From positions 22,484,278-22,548,277 of the forward strand of contig OY783194.1 of the NCBI GenBank assembly GCA_963678675.1: a stretch of 64,000 bases of DNA. Direction: 5' to 3'. The notes under the pieces were generated by a model. It was not told the origin of the DNA, ran no database searches, and saw only the letters and a program-made list of their open reading frames with translations. Of this stretch, positions 44,701 to 52,234 are shown one piece after another. A program made the translations under genes and the position numbers. The DNA comes from Xiphydria camelus. Its lineage: Eukaryota; Arthropoda; Insecta; Hymenoptera; Xiphydriidae. How positions within the stretch are numbered: the first letter of the stretch is position 1; every line of letters starts with the position of its first letter.

Positions 44701-47700
44701 TAACAAGAGTAGACGCCACCGTAGCTAATGAGCGCATGAGAATTAATTGTTCATTGGTTAGTACGTTTAGAAATAACATTTAAAAAAAGTCACCAACAAC
44801 AGATTTCGTGTCCTCAGGTGTAGGTACAACGCTTACAACGCTGTCATCGGTCGGGCATGTGCCGCTTTCCTCCAGACTCGGTCTTTCTTCTGACGCCATT
44901 GGTCCTTCTCTCTACTCCCTAAGCGCACTCTAGCGACAGTGCATTTCCGTTATCGCTTATTAAGCGTAACCTATTCTCCGTCTAATAAGGTATCACGTTA
45001 TCGTTTAATAGCGTAATCGGTTATTATGAGGCCACTGCGCATGCTCAACATAACGTTTTACGTTTACCGTTCTAAAATTAAGGAGCTCAAAAACTCCCCA
45101 ATCAGCTCTTCCGCGTGCGTACTGCCTGTCAATCCGCACCGATCCGCATGCCTTCTGCACCCATCTGAATCCCGCTTTAACACTTTCACTGCCGGTCACG
45201 CAGAATGTGCGTGATGCGAGATTTGCCGAGAGGCCGGTCACGCAGACGCTGCGTGATTTACGTTTCGCTGATAAATGATATATGTATACAAAAGTCGGCC
45301 GCTGTAGCAATCACTTTGGCTGGTGCCGGCGTGTTTGTAACACTTGTAAGAACTGCTTTGACTCTTGGTTTGAAATTCGGCACCTCAGTCATGGGGGAAT
45401 TCGACGGTCTCGGTTCCCGACGCCGAGATTGTTTACACAGTCACAAAAAATAAAAAGTGGGGTACACTTTTAATGGGATGTATGTTATCCGTAGTAATTT
45501 TGCCTCCTGATCAGGAATCAGGTGTCAAAATTTGACCATCACATCTCATTTTTTTTAATCTCAAAAAACCAGCCAGAGATCATGATTTTCAAAAAGTTAA
45601 TGGACTTAAACAAAATTCGGAAGAGGGGGGTTTGGTTTTTTGGGTCGCTGATCACGAACCTGAAGTCGGATTTCAAAAATTCAAGATGGCGACTCCAATA
45701 TGGCGGACGAGATTTTTGAAAATTGATGGATTCATGTCAAATTTGGAATAGAGGGTTTTTTGGGTCGCTGATCACGAATCTGAAGTCAGATTAAAAATAT
45801 TCAAGATGGCGGATCCAACATGGCGGTCGAGGTTTTCGAAAATCGACGGATTCATGCCAAATTTGGTATAGGGTTTTTTTTCAGTCGCTGATTACGAATA
45901 TGAATTCTAGGGCATTTCATTGAAAATACTGAAATCCCCGCTATTTTATTAATTAAAAGCTTAGAAATATTTTGCAAAATAGCAAATTTAAAGTTCTTGG
46001 ATGGCAGTATTTTGCTCGCCAAGATTTTTTCAGTGTACTTGTTTATTTTTAAGAGTTTACAAAGCTGTTTTAATCTTCAGTAAAAATTATAACGCCACTC
46101 GTACGCCAACGTTATTTTTTTTACCTTAACCTTTAGAGTCCGGGAGTGGTCGATAAATCGACCAGCAGTCAGGTCGGGGCCTCCAAATAGGAAATTTATT
46201 GATTTTATTTATAAATTTCACGTTTAAAAAAAGTCGATTTTAACTGAAATTTCTCCGGATTTAAAAGGTTAATTAAAAATCCCCACTTATAATAAATCTA
46301 CCACCCTTAACCCTTTGCGGCATGGTGGCACTCTGAGAGTGCCACCTTCTTTATAATCATTTTCTGAGTAATTTTCACCGAATTTTCGAATTTTTTTTGG
46401 TGTTTTGGCATTAGTTATAGTCCGAATATATTCAAGAATAAGAATTGATGTGCAATAATTTGAAATCATGCATGATTTTGTTAATGCGGATAAACAAACC
46501 TTGACAAATCGCAATTTTTCTAGATAAAATTCATTATCTTCGAAAGTTTTCGAAGTTTTAGCGCCAAAGTCGCCACCGTTAAGTTTTTGGAGTCGCTGAT
46601 TACGAATCCATGGTCAGATTTTCAAAATTCAAAATGGCGGACCCAATATGGCGGATCAAAATTCTGAAAACGGTACAAATATCATGAAAATGTATATCTG
46701 GCAGTTTTTGGAATCGCTGATTACGAATACATGGTCAGATTTTCAAAATTCAAAATGGTGGATATTTATCCGCCATATTGGATCCGCCATTTTGAATTTT
46801 GAAAATCTGATAGCAAATTTGAAATCAGCGACCCCAAAAACCCATGCATACCAATTTTTACCATGATCGAAGTCAGTTTTACAAATTTGGTCCGCCATAT
46901 TGGATCCGCCGTTTTGAATTTTGAAAATCTGATAGCAAATTTGAAATCAGCGAACCCAAAAACCTGAGGAGCAACTATGTTTATGAAAATAAGGATATCA
47001 GGAAAATGTGTGCTTCAAAGGGTTAAACTGTTAAGTCCAGGTAAACAAAAATTACTTTCTGGAACCAAACATGGATCTTCTATAGGCAAAACCAGTGTTA
47101 ATCGTTCTCGACGGTGGACACACGGTCTTTAAATGTATAGGGGCCCATACACTGTCAAACAAATTGCGCAACACACGCCGTTGCGCAATTTGTTTGACAT
47201 ACATTTGCGGTATGGCGGTGTCTGATGCGTTGCGCAACGCGTTACGTTAGGTATATGCGCGTTGCGCTTCGATGCGCAATATTTTTCAGTCGGTCGGTTT
47301 TCTTGGTGGCCGGTACACTCGCGATAATGACGACTATTCAGAATAGGAAATTTTGGAGGGAATTTATTTCAATATATAGGGATTTACCTGAAGTATGGAA
47401 AATTAAGAGCGACATCTATAAAAATAGAAATCTCAAAGCTACTGCTTACGATAAGTTGTCAGAAAAATTAAAAGAAATTGAGCCAGGAGCTGATCGTGAA
47501 ATGGTGAAAAAGAAAATAAATGTACTGAGAAGCGGCTACAGGCGGGAATTGAAGAAGATTACGGAAAGTTATAAGTCTGGAGCTGGATCATCAGAAATAT
47601 ATAAGCCAAGTCTATGGTACTTCTCAGACATAGATTTTTTACGAGATCAGGAAATCCAAGTTCCGAGATTATCATCGATGGATGACACTATACTGCAAGA

Positions 47701-50700
47701 AACGGATAGTTCAAAAAATGAGGTAAGTAAATAAATTATATCTTAGATTTTTTTAAAAATTATCTTATTAATATTAACTGCGTTTACATTTTATTGTATT
47801 TTATTGCCACGGTACGGCTCCAGAATTATTAAAATAGCTACAAAACTTCAGTCTTACTTCTTTAGCTGCAACTGTACTATTTCGTCCTTGAGGTAATTCC
47901 AGTCCAGGAAGTGAACTATCCGATCTCCAATCAGCATTTATGACTTCCCCCGTGTTGGCATTTTCTATGTCTAAACCTCCTTGTAAATACGATTCCACGT
48001 TATTACTCCGTAAAAAATTATGCAAATAACAGCATGCCATTACTACAATAGAAGTTTTGTCTGGTTCAAGATTGATTTCAGTTAGGAAAATTCTAAAACG
48101 CGAAATTAATATTCCAAACACATTTTCCACCATCCGACGAGCTCGTGATACTCGATCATTGTAAATAATCTCTTCTTTGTTTAGATTTCTCATACTAAAT
48201 GGTTTGATAACGTTTTTCATTTGTGGAAAGGCGTCATCGGCAACAAATACATAGGGTGTATTAATGTAACATAATGGTAGATTATTATCTGCTTTCGGCA
48301 GAAAAAAGTTGATTTTGTGGCAGTTTCTTACAAAATGTCGTGTTTGCAAACACTCCTCCATCAGATACACGTCCATTGGTGTCTACGTCTATCATTAAAA
48401 ATTCATAATCTGCGTTAACAATGGCCATTAGAACAATACTAATGTGTGTTTATAATTAACCCTTTGCGGCATGGTGGCACTCTGAGAGTGCCACCTTCTT
48501 TATAACCATTTTCTGAGTAATTTTCACCGAATTTTCGAATTTTTTTTGGTGTTTTGGCATTAGTTATAGTCCGAATATATTCAAGAATAAGAATTGATGT
48601 GCAATAATTTGAAATCATGCATGATTTTGTTAATGCGGATAAACAAACCTTGACAAATCGCAATTTTTCTAGATAAAATTAATTATCTTCGAAAGTTTTC
48701 GAAGTTTTGGCGCCAAAGTCGCCACCGTGAAGTTTTTGGGGTCGCTGATTACGAATCTATGGTCAGATTTTCAAAATTCAAAATGGCGGATCCAATATGG
48801 CGGATCAAAATTCGGAAAACGGTGCAAATATCATGAAAATGTACATCTGGCAGTTTTTGGGATCGCTGATTACGAATACATGGTCAGATTTGAAATCAGC
48901 GACCCCAAAAACCTGAGGAGCAACTATGTTTATGAAAATAAGGATATCAGGAAAATGTGTGCTTCAAAGGGTTAAAGTAATATGAACCAGTTTCTGGAGG
49001 TTTCCGTATTAAAACGTGTTTACCGTCGATCGCACCGAGACAATGAGGAAAATTCCACTTGCATTGAAATTGTTTTGCTACTTGCATCCACTCCCCTTCA
49101 TTTAGTGGTATCTGTAATACAAAAATAAAATGTTATGTATTTTTTTTATAGGACAGCATACCTGAAATAGGTGGCGAAACTTTGGAAAATGTTGACCAGC
49201 CGTTACAACCCCTTTCCCTCCCAACAAGAAAGAGGAAAAGGCAGGCCACATCTGTGGCCAGTGAAGACTTAAAAAAACGGAATGAATTGTTGCAAATGGC
49301 ACGTGAATGTCTAAAAACTTCAAACGAAGTGGAAGTTCTGGCCAAACATTGGGCTTTCGAATTCATGAGCTTATCAACAGATCAACAGATGCATGCAAAG
49401 AAGGCAATAAACGATATTTTATATGAAGGTCGTTTAGGAACTTTGCATCGATATTCTGTTACCATAAATTCACCACACACACGCCCACATTCATCAAACT
49501 CATCTTTTGTGTTATCGCCATGCTCGCAAACACCTCCGTACCCGCAAACACCTTCTCCATACCCGCAAACATCATCAAAACACTCGGCACACTTATCCAC
49601 TTCACAATCACGTAATCAGTCATTACATCAACACAATTCGCAACAAACATCATTAAACCAACGTGAAAACAATAAAGTCTCCTATACAAGTGTGTCACAA
49701 CTTTCATCTGATCCTTAATTTCAATAATAGAGGTTTTTCTTGTGTTGAGAAACTTACTTTTTTTTATATATTCTATAATGTCATGTTTATTTTATAATGT
49801 TTTGTTTACGAATAAATAAATAAAAATAAATTACTAACCTGGATGTACTTCTTCAGCACCTTAATAATTGCTTCACAAGTCTGAATTATAATCATACCTA
49901 GTGTTTGGGCAGCAATTACTCTTTCAGATTTTAAAGCTTCGTATGTAAGGCCGGATACCTGATACCATAAAGTAGCAAACAACCTTTGCTTAGGAGATAT
50001 TGTATCTCTCAATTGTGTGTCTTGTTTGACATTTTGAAAACTTGCCACCCCAATATCTCAGAAATTTACAGAGATTTTCTAAAAACAAAAATACCGTTTC
50101 GGCAGTGGGGAGGGGGAACCAAAATGACATCATCGGAGACGCACCCCCTCCAACCCCCTTATGGTTAGCCCCCCCAACTTTTTAATCTTAAATAGCAACC
50201 CCCCATGTGTGTTACAGCATTGGAAAGCTCTTTAAAAATGCTTTACAGCAACACCAAATTTTGGTACATTTCGATGAGTAGTTTACGCGCAAATCGAGAA
50301 AGAAACTGCTAGAAGTAAGTTTTCAATTTATTTATTAAAGGTCAATTACGTTACTATAAATTTTCGAAATAATTTTCATTGATTTTTCGAACTTTTTCAA
50401 ATGTTGTTTTTGAAATTTTGCGACATTGTTGCGTAATTCTCTGTTTCAGTTGATTAATGCTTGCTGGTTGAGTTTGAAAAACAACAGATTTCAGATGTCC
50501 CCATAAGAAGAAATCGCAGGGAGTAAGGTCAGGTGATGGAAATCACTTCGAAAATGTATTGTAACATAATTGACCTTTAATAAATAAATTGACAAAACTT
50601 ACTTCTAGCAGTTTCTTTCTTGATTTGCGCGAAAACTACTCATCGAAATGTACCACCAACATTTGGTGTTGTTGTAAAGCATTTTTAAAGAGCTTTCCAA

Positions 50701-52216
50701 CGCTGTATCATACATGGGGGGTTGCTATTTAAGATTACAAAGTTGGGGGGGGGGGCTATCCCTAAGGGGGTTGGAGTGAGTGCGTCTCCGATTATATCAT
50801 TTTGGTTTCCCCTCTCCACTGCCGAAATCGTATTTTCTTCTTTTAGAAAATCTCTGTAACTTTCTGAGATATTGGGGTGGCAAGTTTTCAAAATGTCACC
50901 CTCTGTATGTGGAAAAACCATTTGCAAAAGTTCTCCGAAAGTGTTTGTATCCATCCTCAAATAATTTTTATAATCAAGAGGGGATGATAACCGTAGTTCT
51001 TGAATTAGGTTGTCGTGGCTAAGAGTCGCCCTTTTCTTTAGCCATTCTTTAATATAAATTCTTTGTTTTCTTTTTCGTTTTCTGGTAACATCGCTATCAT
51101 CTAAGGCACGTGCGATAATAATTGACGCAATAGCACTTGAGGACATGTTTTCTGTACGATTCCCAACGTGTAACTAAAGTTTGAGTAAAATTTAACCAAG
51201 TGTATGGATGATGCAGTTGTGCAACGCAGCGTTGCGCAATTTGTTTGACAGTGTATGGGCCCCTTAAGACGCAGTGTGCCCACGGGTAGTCACGTTGTCC
51301 TAGCAGGTAAACTTAAAATGACTACCCGTGGGCATATGGTCCTCATTGGTGGAACAAGAATATCCACGGGTGGGCACGTGGCGCTCAACGTGTTAAGAAA
51401 AGTTATCGAATAGTAAAAGTGTTTTTTCGCAAAATTATAATAAATTTATTTTCATACTTATTTCTCAATTGGCATACCCGTTATATGGATATTCTTAAGG
51501 TAATACTTATGTTGGCTGTAGTAGTTTAAAATTAATTTAACTTAACTAGGTAATTTTATCAGGCCAAACAACTTTTAACAACAATCACTTCACGTCTGAC
51601 GTTTCGGTTCCTCTTCGAACCCTCTTCAGAGACGTGATGACCCACAGATGCTTGTGTGAATTCTCTATTTATATCTCTAACAACCGTTATCCCCTCCCTT
51701 CCCTGCTTATATTACTTTCTTCTTCTCAACCCCAAGTGATTGTTGTTAAAAGTTGTTTGGCCTGATAATTACCTAGTTAAGTTAAATTAACGTTATATGG
51801 ATATCCGTTATATTTGTTAATGAACAGTTCATTTGACGGAATGACTGATGTATGACGTTCCATACTGGATCTATGCCCGTAATGATCAGGGAAAATTTAC
51901 TATTTTTTAGACTGGAAATCCTGGAAAGTTGGGGAATTGTTTTTTCATTCTCTAGACACCATGTGTTAACGGACTGGAACGATCATTAAACGAGAGTGTA
52001 CTTATTTTTGCATTTTAGGCTCTACAAAGATGCTTCGAATCACAAGACATACCTCTGTTGCAACAAACGATAGCTGCGATGCCAGAGGACGAGGCGAGGT
52101 ATCACATGAAACGTTGCGTCGACAGTGGCCTCTGGGTACCTGATGCTAAGACCAAAGAGCAGGGACAGGACGACGGAACGCAAGAAACGACTATTGGCAC
52201 GCCAGATCCCGAATAA
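29719..52216 (+). CDS. Cdc37: Cdc37 Hsp90 co-chaperone gene, 5 exons (whole gene span)
   Basis: Cdc37 loads protein kinase clients onto Hsp90 in the cytosol. Five exons join in phase to 371 residues (usual 370-390). The N-terminus [18 protein letters not shown] carries the conserved CK2 site Ser13. [21 protein letters not shown] is the kinase-binding region, followed by a coiled coil, then MPWNVD-like [13 protein letters not shown], the Hsp90-binding segment with [12 protein letters not shown] and [10 protein letters not shown], and [11 protein letters not shown] near the C-terminus. Exon 1 encodes only 11 residues, so the CK2 site follows the first intron. Introns 2 (11.3 kb) and 4 (8.4 kb) are filled with mobile elements. 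All splice sites are canonical and no disabling change was seen. Confidence 0.94.
30759..30892 (+). CDS. Cdc37: Cdc37 exon 2
   Basis: Encodes [18 protein letters not shown] through [13 protein letters not shown]. The acceptor is TCGCCAG and the donor is GA followed by GTAAGA. It contains the Ser13 phosphorylation site and the kinase-binding motif. Confidence 0.94.
30893..31927. other. Cdc37 intron 2, first part
   Basis: AT-rich, with no gene. It contains a segment resembling the ends of the large intron 1 element of DHX34 (CCCTGGCGACGATATTTCTCAG near 31170) and the TTAA-flanked element at 31312-31727. Confidence 0.45.
31312..31727. mobile_element. TTAA-flanked MITE, CCCTCTTTTAGTGC ends
   Basis: TTAA at 31308-31311 and 31728-31731. 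The left end is CCCTCTTTTAGTGCCG and the right end is the inverse of CCCTTTTAGTGCTGG. 416 bp, no transposase, piggyBac-like. Confidence 0.7.
32120..32333. repeat. Left direct terminal repeat of the TRIM-like element
   Basis: 214 bp, same length and nearly the same sequence as 32911-33124. Confidence 0.75.
32490..32820. repeat. GT-rich microsatellite and imperfect 40-60 bp tandem repeats
   Basis: A (TG)n tract near 32490-32516 is followed by four or more imperfect units containing GTGGCTGCTGCCTGCGTGGG and GCATGGCCGTGTGTGTG. The open frames through it are low-complexity and not genes. Confidence 0.8.
32911..33124. repeat. Right direct terminal repeat of the TRIM-like element
   Basis: 214 bp. 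It is followed by CGAG, the second copy of the target duplication, and by the resumed mariner-like sequence. Confidence 0.75.
33420..34496. mobile_element. Tc1/mariner-like element with transposase remnant
   Basis: The inverted ends CAGGGTGACATTTTGAAAAC are flanked by TA. The subterminal arms are about 260 bp. Near 34000-34090 a frame reads a decayed [18 protein letters not shown] motif, typical of the C-terminal part of mariner-related transposases. The rest of the coding region is gone. Another copy, also defective, is at 50028-50903. Confidence 0.7.
35021..35098. repeat. 78-bp hairpin element TAGGTGTACAACTTTGCTTCCG
   Basis: A short perfect-ended hairpin, TAGGTGTACAACTTTGC with its inverse. 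Further copies are at 38265-38342 and 40705-40782. The first two occupy matching places in the two arms of the large inverted-repeat element, so they predate or travelled with its arms. Confidence 0.7.
36447..36657. mobile_element. Short mariner-like MITE (CAGTATGTTCC ends)
   Basis: Two arms of about 105 bp meet almost directly around CAGAAGAGTGCGCC. Ends CAGTATGTTCCGTAG, flanked by TA. A shorter diverged relative of 10409-10805. Confidence 0.75.
36681..36814. mobile_element. Harbinger-like MITE, GGGCCGGTTTTACC ends
   Basis: Inverted ends GGGCCGGTTTTACCAACA. TTA is present at both flanks, the expected PIF/Harbinger target size. Same family as 29072-29200. Confidence 0.75.
36979..37306 (+). 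pseudogene. Decayed transposase-like fragment with SWIM-type zinc finger pattern
   Basis: One frame gives [20 protein letters not shown] followed by [10 protein letters not shown]. After a frame change near 37160 it continues with CCSHI-like residues, [15 protein letters not shown]-x-C then C-x-H resembles the SWIM-type finger found in some insect DNA-transposon proteins. The frame change and short length indicate a pseudogene. The family assignment is tentative. Confidence 0.45.
38265..38342. repeat. 78-bp hairpin element, second copy
   Basis: Same family as 35021-35098. The Helitron at 38343 starts immediately after its last base. Confidence 0.7.
38343..39670 (+). mobile_element. Non-autonomous Helitron with internal 129-bp minisatellite
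   Basis: The element starts TCTATATATATAAAAATG and ends GAAGCCGGGACGGGCTGCTAG, that is 5' TC and 3' CTAG (CTRR), preceded by A and followed by T. A short GC hairpin (CCCG and CGGG) lies just before the 3' end. The left arm of the host element shows the empty target site. No Rep/helicase coding is present. Confidence 0.75.
38395..39262 (+). repeat. Tandem repeat, 129-bp unit, about six copies
   Basis: The word GCCTTCCTAAACCG begins units near 38396, 38642, 38770, 38899, 39028 and 39158. The last five are spaced by 128-130 bp. The units also contain GGTTGGACGCATGCCCGCGA and ACAGGGTGTTCAAAAAGT. Confidence 0.85.
40199..42204. other. Cdc37 intron 2, last part
   Basis: AT-rich, no gene. Apart from the hairpin element at 40705-40782 and degenerate repeats, nothing was recognised. 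Confidence 0.45.
40705..40782. repeat. 78-bp hairpin element, third copy
   Basis: Same family as 35021-35098, outside the large inverted-repeat element. Confidence 0.65.
42205..42649 (+). CDS. Cdc37: Cdc37 exon 3
   Basis: Encodes [12 protein letters not shown], the coiled coil, TPWNVDTIG and the start of the Hsp90-binding domain ending in CINLEMEE. The acceptor is TTCTAG and the donor is GAG followed by GTGAGC. Confidence 0.93.
42650..43343. other. Cdc37 intron 3
   Basis: AT-rich intron of 694 bp. It has a short inverted repetition around CGCGTTTTTTTTGAAAAC and no gene or clear element. Confidence 0.5.
43344..43649 (+). CDS. Cdc37: Cdc37 exon 4
   Basis: Encodes [11 protein letters not shown] through [16 protein letters not shown] to [17 protein letters not shown]. 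The acceptor is TTTTCCAG and the donor is GAG followed by GTAACG. Confidence 0.94.
43975..44120. mobile_element. Harbinger-like MITE, AGGCCATCACACGTG ends
   Basis: Inverted ends AGGCCATCACACGTGAAAAA with arms of about 60 bp around a small spacer. TAA flanks both sides (43972-43974 and 44121-44123). Related ends mark the outer boundaries of the insertion at 54221 and about 60650. Confidence 0.75.
44122..44319. repeat. Palindromic element ACTCAGACGGTGCGACTTTCC
   Basis: The outer ends TTAACTCAGACG and CGTCTGAGTTAA pair, and inner GGTCGCAGGAAAGTCGC also pairs. The centre contains a second nested copy beginning CACTCAGACGGTGCGACTCG. Confidence 0.65.
44320..45176. mobile_element. TTAA-flanked element, GCGGGGTTCAGATGGGTGC ends
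   Basis: TTAA at 44316-44319 and 45177-45180. The ends GCGGGGTTCAGATGGGTGC and, inverted, GCGGGATTCAGATGGGTGC. It contains the element at 44607-44823. A short intact relative is at about 54258-54402. Confidence 0.65.
44607..44823. mobile_element. MITE, TACACCCGGGGACACGAAATC ends
   Basis: The left end TACACCCGGGGACACGAAAT and the right end, its inverse TACACCTGAGGACACGAAAT, enclose inner pairs around GTACTAACCAATGA. Related copies are at 63741-63955 and, degraded, at about 9783. Confidence 0.7.
45540..45910. repeat. Tandem units with GGCGGATCCAATATGGCGG core
   Basis: Three units of about 115 bp, each with GGGTCGCTGATCACGAA and CAAGATGGCG followed by CAATATGGCGGACGAG. They match the interior of 16213-17108. 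The ends of an enclosing element could not be fixed. Confidence 0.65.
46140..46268. mobile_element. Short TTAA-flanked MITE, CCTTTAGAGTCCGG ends
   Basis: TTAA at 46136-46139 and 46269-46272. The inverted ends CCTTTAGAGTCCGG and CCTTTTAAATCCGG. 129 bp and non-coding. Confidence 0.6.
46321..47022. mobile_element. TTAA-flanked MITE, CCCTTTGCGGCATGGTGGC left end
   Basis: TTAA at 46317-46320 and 47023-47026. The left end CCCTTTGCGGCATGG and the right end CCCTTTGAAGCACAC (inverted) share only a short inverted repeat. The interior has the GGCGGATCCAATATGGCGG-type units. A shorter copy at 48460-48971 is inserted into the Harbinger transposase. Confidence 0.75.
47327..49718 (+). CDS. Harbinger-associated MADF/BESS DNA-binding protein, two exons
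   Basis: Exon 1 (47327-47722) and exon 2 (49152-49718) join in phase at GAG/GTAAGT and TTATAG/GAC to a 320-residue open frame. Residues about 5-105 form a MADF domain: [18 protein letters not shown], an internal basic helix and [13 protein letters not shown]. Exon 2 has a basic RKRKR cluster, a BESS-like helix [14 protein letters not shown], then a Ser/Thr/Gln/Pro-rich tail with PYPQTPS repeats. In Harbinger elements such accessory proteins bind DNA and escort the transposase to the nucleus. The start at 47327 ([10 protein letters not shown]) is chosen because upstream codons lie in terminal-repeat sequence. Its intron contains part of the transposase on the other strand. No stop or frameshift was seen. 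It could also be read as a domesticated gene. Confidence 0.78.
48460..48971. mobile_element. TTAA MITE inserted in the Harbinger transposase
   Basis: 512 bp with TTAA at 48456-48459 and 48972-48975. The left part is nearly identical to 46321 onward. The copy lacks about 190 bp of the core repeat units present in the longer copy. Removing it and one TTAA joins GSYYFN to the next transposase residues. Confidence 0.85.
50028..50903. mobile_element. Tc1/mariner-like element inserted in the Harbinger transposase
   Basis: The ends are GACATTTTGAAAACTTGCC and its inverse, as in 33420-34496. The left end has lost its CAGGGT terminus, so the target duplication is not visible. About 876 bp. It interrupts the first transposase exon after MVFPHTE. 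Confidence 0.75.
51268..51392. mobile_element. Short TTAA-flanked MITE, inserted beside the Harbinger end
   Basis: TTAA at 51264-51267 and 51393-51396. The ends contain GTGCCCACGGGTAGTC on the left and the inverse of CACGTGCCCACCCGTGG on the right. It landed directly at the TTA flanking the Harbinger terminus. Confidence 0.6.
51493..51790 (-). mobile_element. 298-bp element with hammerhead-like core and 14-bp target duplication
   Basis: A 14-bp direct repeat CGTTATATGGATAT at 51479-51492 and 51791-51804 flanks the element. About 58 bp near each side (TTAATTTAACTTAACTAGGT and inverse) form a long inverted repeat. The minus strand carries a hammerhead-like motif at 51590-51637. No coding region. 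This combination resembles fragments of Penelope-like retroelements or retrozymes, which are known to carry hammerhead motifs. Confidence 0.65.
51590..51637 (-). ncRNA. Hammerhead-ribozyme-like motif
   Basis: Minus strand order: TCACGTCT (stem I, 5' side), CTGAAGA core, GGGTTCGAAGAGGAACC (stem II hairpin), GAAAC, GTC, then AGACGTGA (stem I, 3' side, perfect 8-bp pairing). This matches the core pattern CUGANGA, GAAA and a UH cleavage site, with the minimal stem III seen in Penelope-type hammerheads. Stem II pairs best as GGTTC with GAACC and leaves one G unpaired, so activity is uncertain. Confidence 0.6.
52019..52216 (+). CDS. Cdc37: Cdc37 exon 5 (terminal)
   Basis: Encodes [37 protein letters not shown] and a short acidic tail ending in TPDPE and TAA. 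The acceptor is CATTTTAG. Confidence 0.93.
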   Translation, partial: ALQRCFESQDIPLLQQTIAAMPEDEARYHMKRCVDSGLWVPDAKTKEQGQDDGTQETTIGTPDPE

Positions 52217-52228
52217 TTTCTCGCGAAT

Positions 52229-52234
52229 AATAAA
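52229..52234 (+). terminator. Candidate poly(A) signal of Cdc37 (AATAAA)
   Basis: AATAAA 13 bp after the stop codon. A second AATAAA is at 52283-52288. Either would give a very short 3' UTR. Confidence 0.5.

Larger units (their letters stand above)
47801..51146 (-). pseudogene. PIF/Harbinger DDE transposase, broken
   Basis: The product would be a HARBI1-type nuclease. Pieces in order on the minus strand: N-terminus 51146-50904 ([15 protein letters not shown] to MVFPHTE); then 50027-49839 ([17 protein letters not shown] to VLKKYIQ) ending at a GTTAGT donor; then from the acceptor at 49111 ([29 protein letters not shown]) to 48972; then 48459-47801 ([29 protein letters not shown]). The first gap is a mariner-like element and the later gap is a TTAA MITE. 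A one-base change in a run of six T near 48307 puts the last part out of frame. The intron 49112-49838 contains exon 2 of the MADF/BESS gene on the opposite strand. Confidence 0.82.
47140..51263. mobile_element. PIF/Harbinger two-gene DNA transposon
   Basis: The inverted ends GGGGCCCATACACTGTCAAA begin at 47140 and 51263 and are identical for more than 30 bp through AAATTGCGCAAC. The flanking trinucleotides are ATA on the left and TTA on the right, close to the expected TWA duplication. Inside are a MADF/BESS protein gene on + and a DDE transposase on -. Two later insertions (48460-48971 and 50028-50903) and a homopolymer frameshift make the transposase copy inactive. The element lies wholly within Cdc37 intron 4. 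Confidence 0.85.

Noticed and set aside
43650..52018. MADF/BESS gene as an independent host gene
   Set aside because: It lies between the Harbinger terminal inverted repeats and interlocks with the transposase, so a transposon origin is far more likely. Domestication cannot be excluded.
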